From Clostridia bacterium (GTDB taxonomy: Bacteria > Bacillota > Clostridia > Christensenellales > Aristaeellaceae), in assembly GCA_017471125.1 (NCBI GenBank), contig JAFUWR010000357.1, positions 1-5,655 on the forward strand: a DNA stretch of 5,655 nucleotides, read 5' to 3'. Made by a program: the position numbers and the translations under genes. Shown here piece after piece: positions 4,582-5,655 of this stretch; position 1 is the first letter of the stretch, and each line of letters begins with the position of its first letter. Under the pieces are notes generated by a model. That model was given only the letters and a program-made list of their open reading frames with translations. It did not search any database and had not been told where the DNA came from.

Positions 4582-5655
4582 ATGAAGATACTGGTCGTCG
4601 GCGGCGGCGGGCGCGAGCACGCCATCATAAAGAAGCTCAAGGAGAACCCGGAGGTCGAGAAGATCGTCGCCCTGCCGGGCAACGCGGGTATCGCCCGGGA
4701 CGCCGAGTGCGTGAACATCAAGGCCACGGACATCGACGGCATCGTGGACTACGTGAAGTCGGACCCGGTGGACTTCGCGGTGGTGGCCCCGGACGATCCG
4801 CTGGCGCTGGGCTGCGTGGACCGGCTGCACGCCCTGGGCGTCCCCTGCTTCGGCCCGGACGCCAAGGCCGCCCGCATCGAGGCCAGCAAGGTGTTCGCCA
4901 AGGACCTGATGAAGAAGTACCACATCCCCACCGCGGCCTACGAGGTGTTCGACGACCCCAAGGCGGCGCTGGAGTACGTCAGGACCTGCCCCATCCCCGT
5001 GGTGGTCAAGGCCGACGGCCTGGCGCTGGGCAAGGGCGTGGTCATCTGCTTTACGCGGCAGGAGGCCGAGAGCGCCGTGGTCGCCGCGATGGTGGAGAGC
5101 GTGTTCGGCAAGTCCGGCAGCCGCATCGTCGTCGAGGAATTCCTGGAGGGTCCCGAGGTCAGCGTGCTGGCCTTCACCGACGGCCACGTGGTCAAGCCCA
5201 TGGTGTCCTCCATGGACCACAAGCGTGCCGGGGACAACGACACCGGCCTGAACACCGGCGGCATGGGCACCGTCGCGCCCAACCCCTGCTACACCCCGGA
5301 GGTGGCCGAGCGCTGCATGAACGAGATCTTCCTGCCCACCGTCGCCGCCATGAACGCCGAGGGCTGCCCCTTCAAGGGCTGCCTGTACTTCGGCCTGATG
5401 GTCACCAAGGACGGGCCGAAGGTCATCGAGTACAACTGCCGCTTCGGCGATCCGGAGACCCAGGTGGTGCTGCCGCTCCTGAAGTCCGACCTGCTGACCG
5501 TCATGCAGGCGGTGGAGGGGGAGACCCTCGCGGAGACCCCCGTGGCGTTCGAGGACGGCGCGGCCTGCTGCGTGATGCTGGCCTCCGGCGGCTATCCGGG
5601 CAAGTATGAAAAGGGCAAGGTCATCGACCTGGGCAAAGCGCCCGAAATGGCGGAG
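4582..5655 (+). CDS. purD: Phosphoribosylamine-glycine ligase (GAR synthetase), 3'-truncated by the window edge
   Basis: Joins glycine to phosphoribosylamine using ATP, making GAR; it is an ATP-grasp enzyme of the cytoplasm. The window holds 358 codons with no stop, against a usual length near 420-430, so about the last 65 residues lie outside. The N-terminal domain begins with the glycine-rich MKILVVGGGGREHA (1-14) and LPGNAGIA (31-38). The family's GPExPL block appears as APDDPLALGCVD (69-80), a form I believe is common in Clostridia. ATP-grasp motifs follow: VVKADGLALGKGVV (141-154), IVVEEFLEGPEVS (182-194), DHKRAGDNDTGLNTGGMG (212-229) and VIEYNCRFGDPETQ (281-294). The visible end (VMLASGGYPGKYEKG) is the start of the C-terminal domain. 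The ATG is fixed by AGGAG six bases upstream. It is separated from the previous gene by 63 bases containing a GC-rich hairpin. Confidence 0.98.
   Translation, partial: MKILVVGGGGREHAIIKKLKENPEVEKIVALPGNAGIARDAECVNIKATDIDGIVDYVKSDPVDFAVVAPDDPLALGCVDRLHALGVPCFGPDAKAARIEASKVFAKDLMKKYHIPTAAYEVFDDPKAALEYVRTCPIPVVVKADGLALGKGVVICFTRQEAESAVVAAMVESVFGKSGSRIVVEEFLEGPEVSVLAFTDGHVVKPMVSSMDHKRAGDNDTGLNTGGMGTVAPNPCYTPEVAERCMNEIFLPTVAAMNAEGCPFKGCLYFGLMVTKDGPKVIEYNCRFGDPETQVVLPLLKSDLLTVMQAVEGETLAETPVAFEDGAACCVMLASGGYPGKYEKGKVIDLGKAPEMAE

Noticed and set aside
4707..5609. 300-codon + strand frame inside purD
   Set aside because: Arg/Gly-rich out-of-frame translation; the purD frame carries all family motifs through the window end.

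Overview
The window is a stretch of a de novo purine biosynthesis operon, all on the + strand, from a GC-rich bacterium. Six genes are present: the 3' part of purC, complete purM, complete purN, a complete stand-alone IMP cyclohydrolase of the PurO type, a complete stand-alone AICAR formyltransferase, and the 5' part of purD. Strong GGAGG-type ribosome binding sites, very G/C-rich third codon positions, a PurN of the 'FCGxGFYGL' type and a split PurO plus AICAR formyltransferase pair in place of fused bifunctional PurH together suggest a GC-rich member of the Clostridia (Oscillospiraceae/Ruminococcaceae-like gut bacterium). The taxonomic guess is inference, not something read directly.

Layout: purC ends at 593. 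Positions 594-790 hold a 173-bp imperfect palindrome (592-764) and the purM ribosome binding site. purM (791-1834) overlaps purN (1831-2424) by four bases (ATGA). Positions 2425-2604 hold most of a second palindromic element (2410-2574) built on the same plan. The IMP cyclohydrolase (2605-3327) abuts the AICAR formyltransferase (3328-4518) with no spacer. A 63-base gap with a GC-rich hairpin (4538-4558) precedes purD (4582 to the window end). No promoter, purine riboswitch, PurR-type box, tRNA, CRISPR array or transposase was found.

Together the genes cover SAICAR synthesis (PurC), AIR synthesis (PurM), glycinamide ribonucleotide transformylation (PurN), glycinamide ribonucleotide synthesis (PurD), and the last two steps from AICAR to IMP (AICAR formyltransferase, then IMP cyclohydrolase). 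purF, which commonly lies between purC and purM in Firmicute operons, is not there; the palindromic element occupies that place.

The least ordinary content is the pair of intergenic elements. Each is 165-173 bp. Each is bounded by inverted arms made of 7-bp tandem units (consensus near GAGWGTG). Each starts inside the upstream gene so that the arm supplies its TGA stop codon, and each ends 14-17 bases before the next gene's ribosome binding site. The cores do not resemble each other. The operon is thus divided into tightly coupled gene pairs separated by spacers able to form hairpins.
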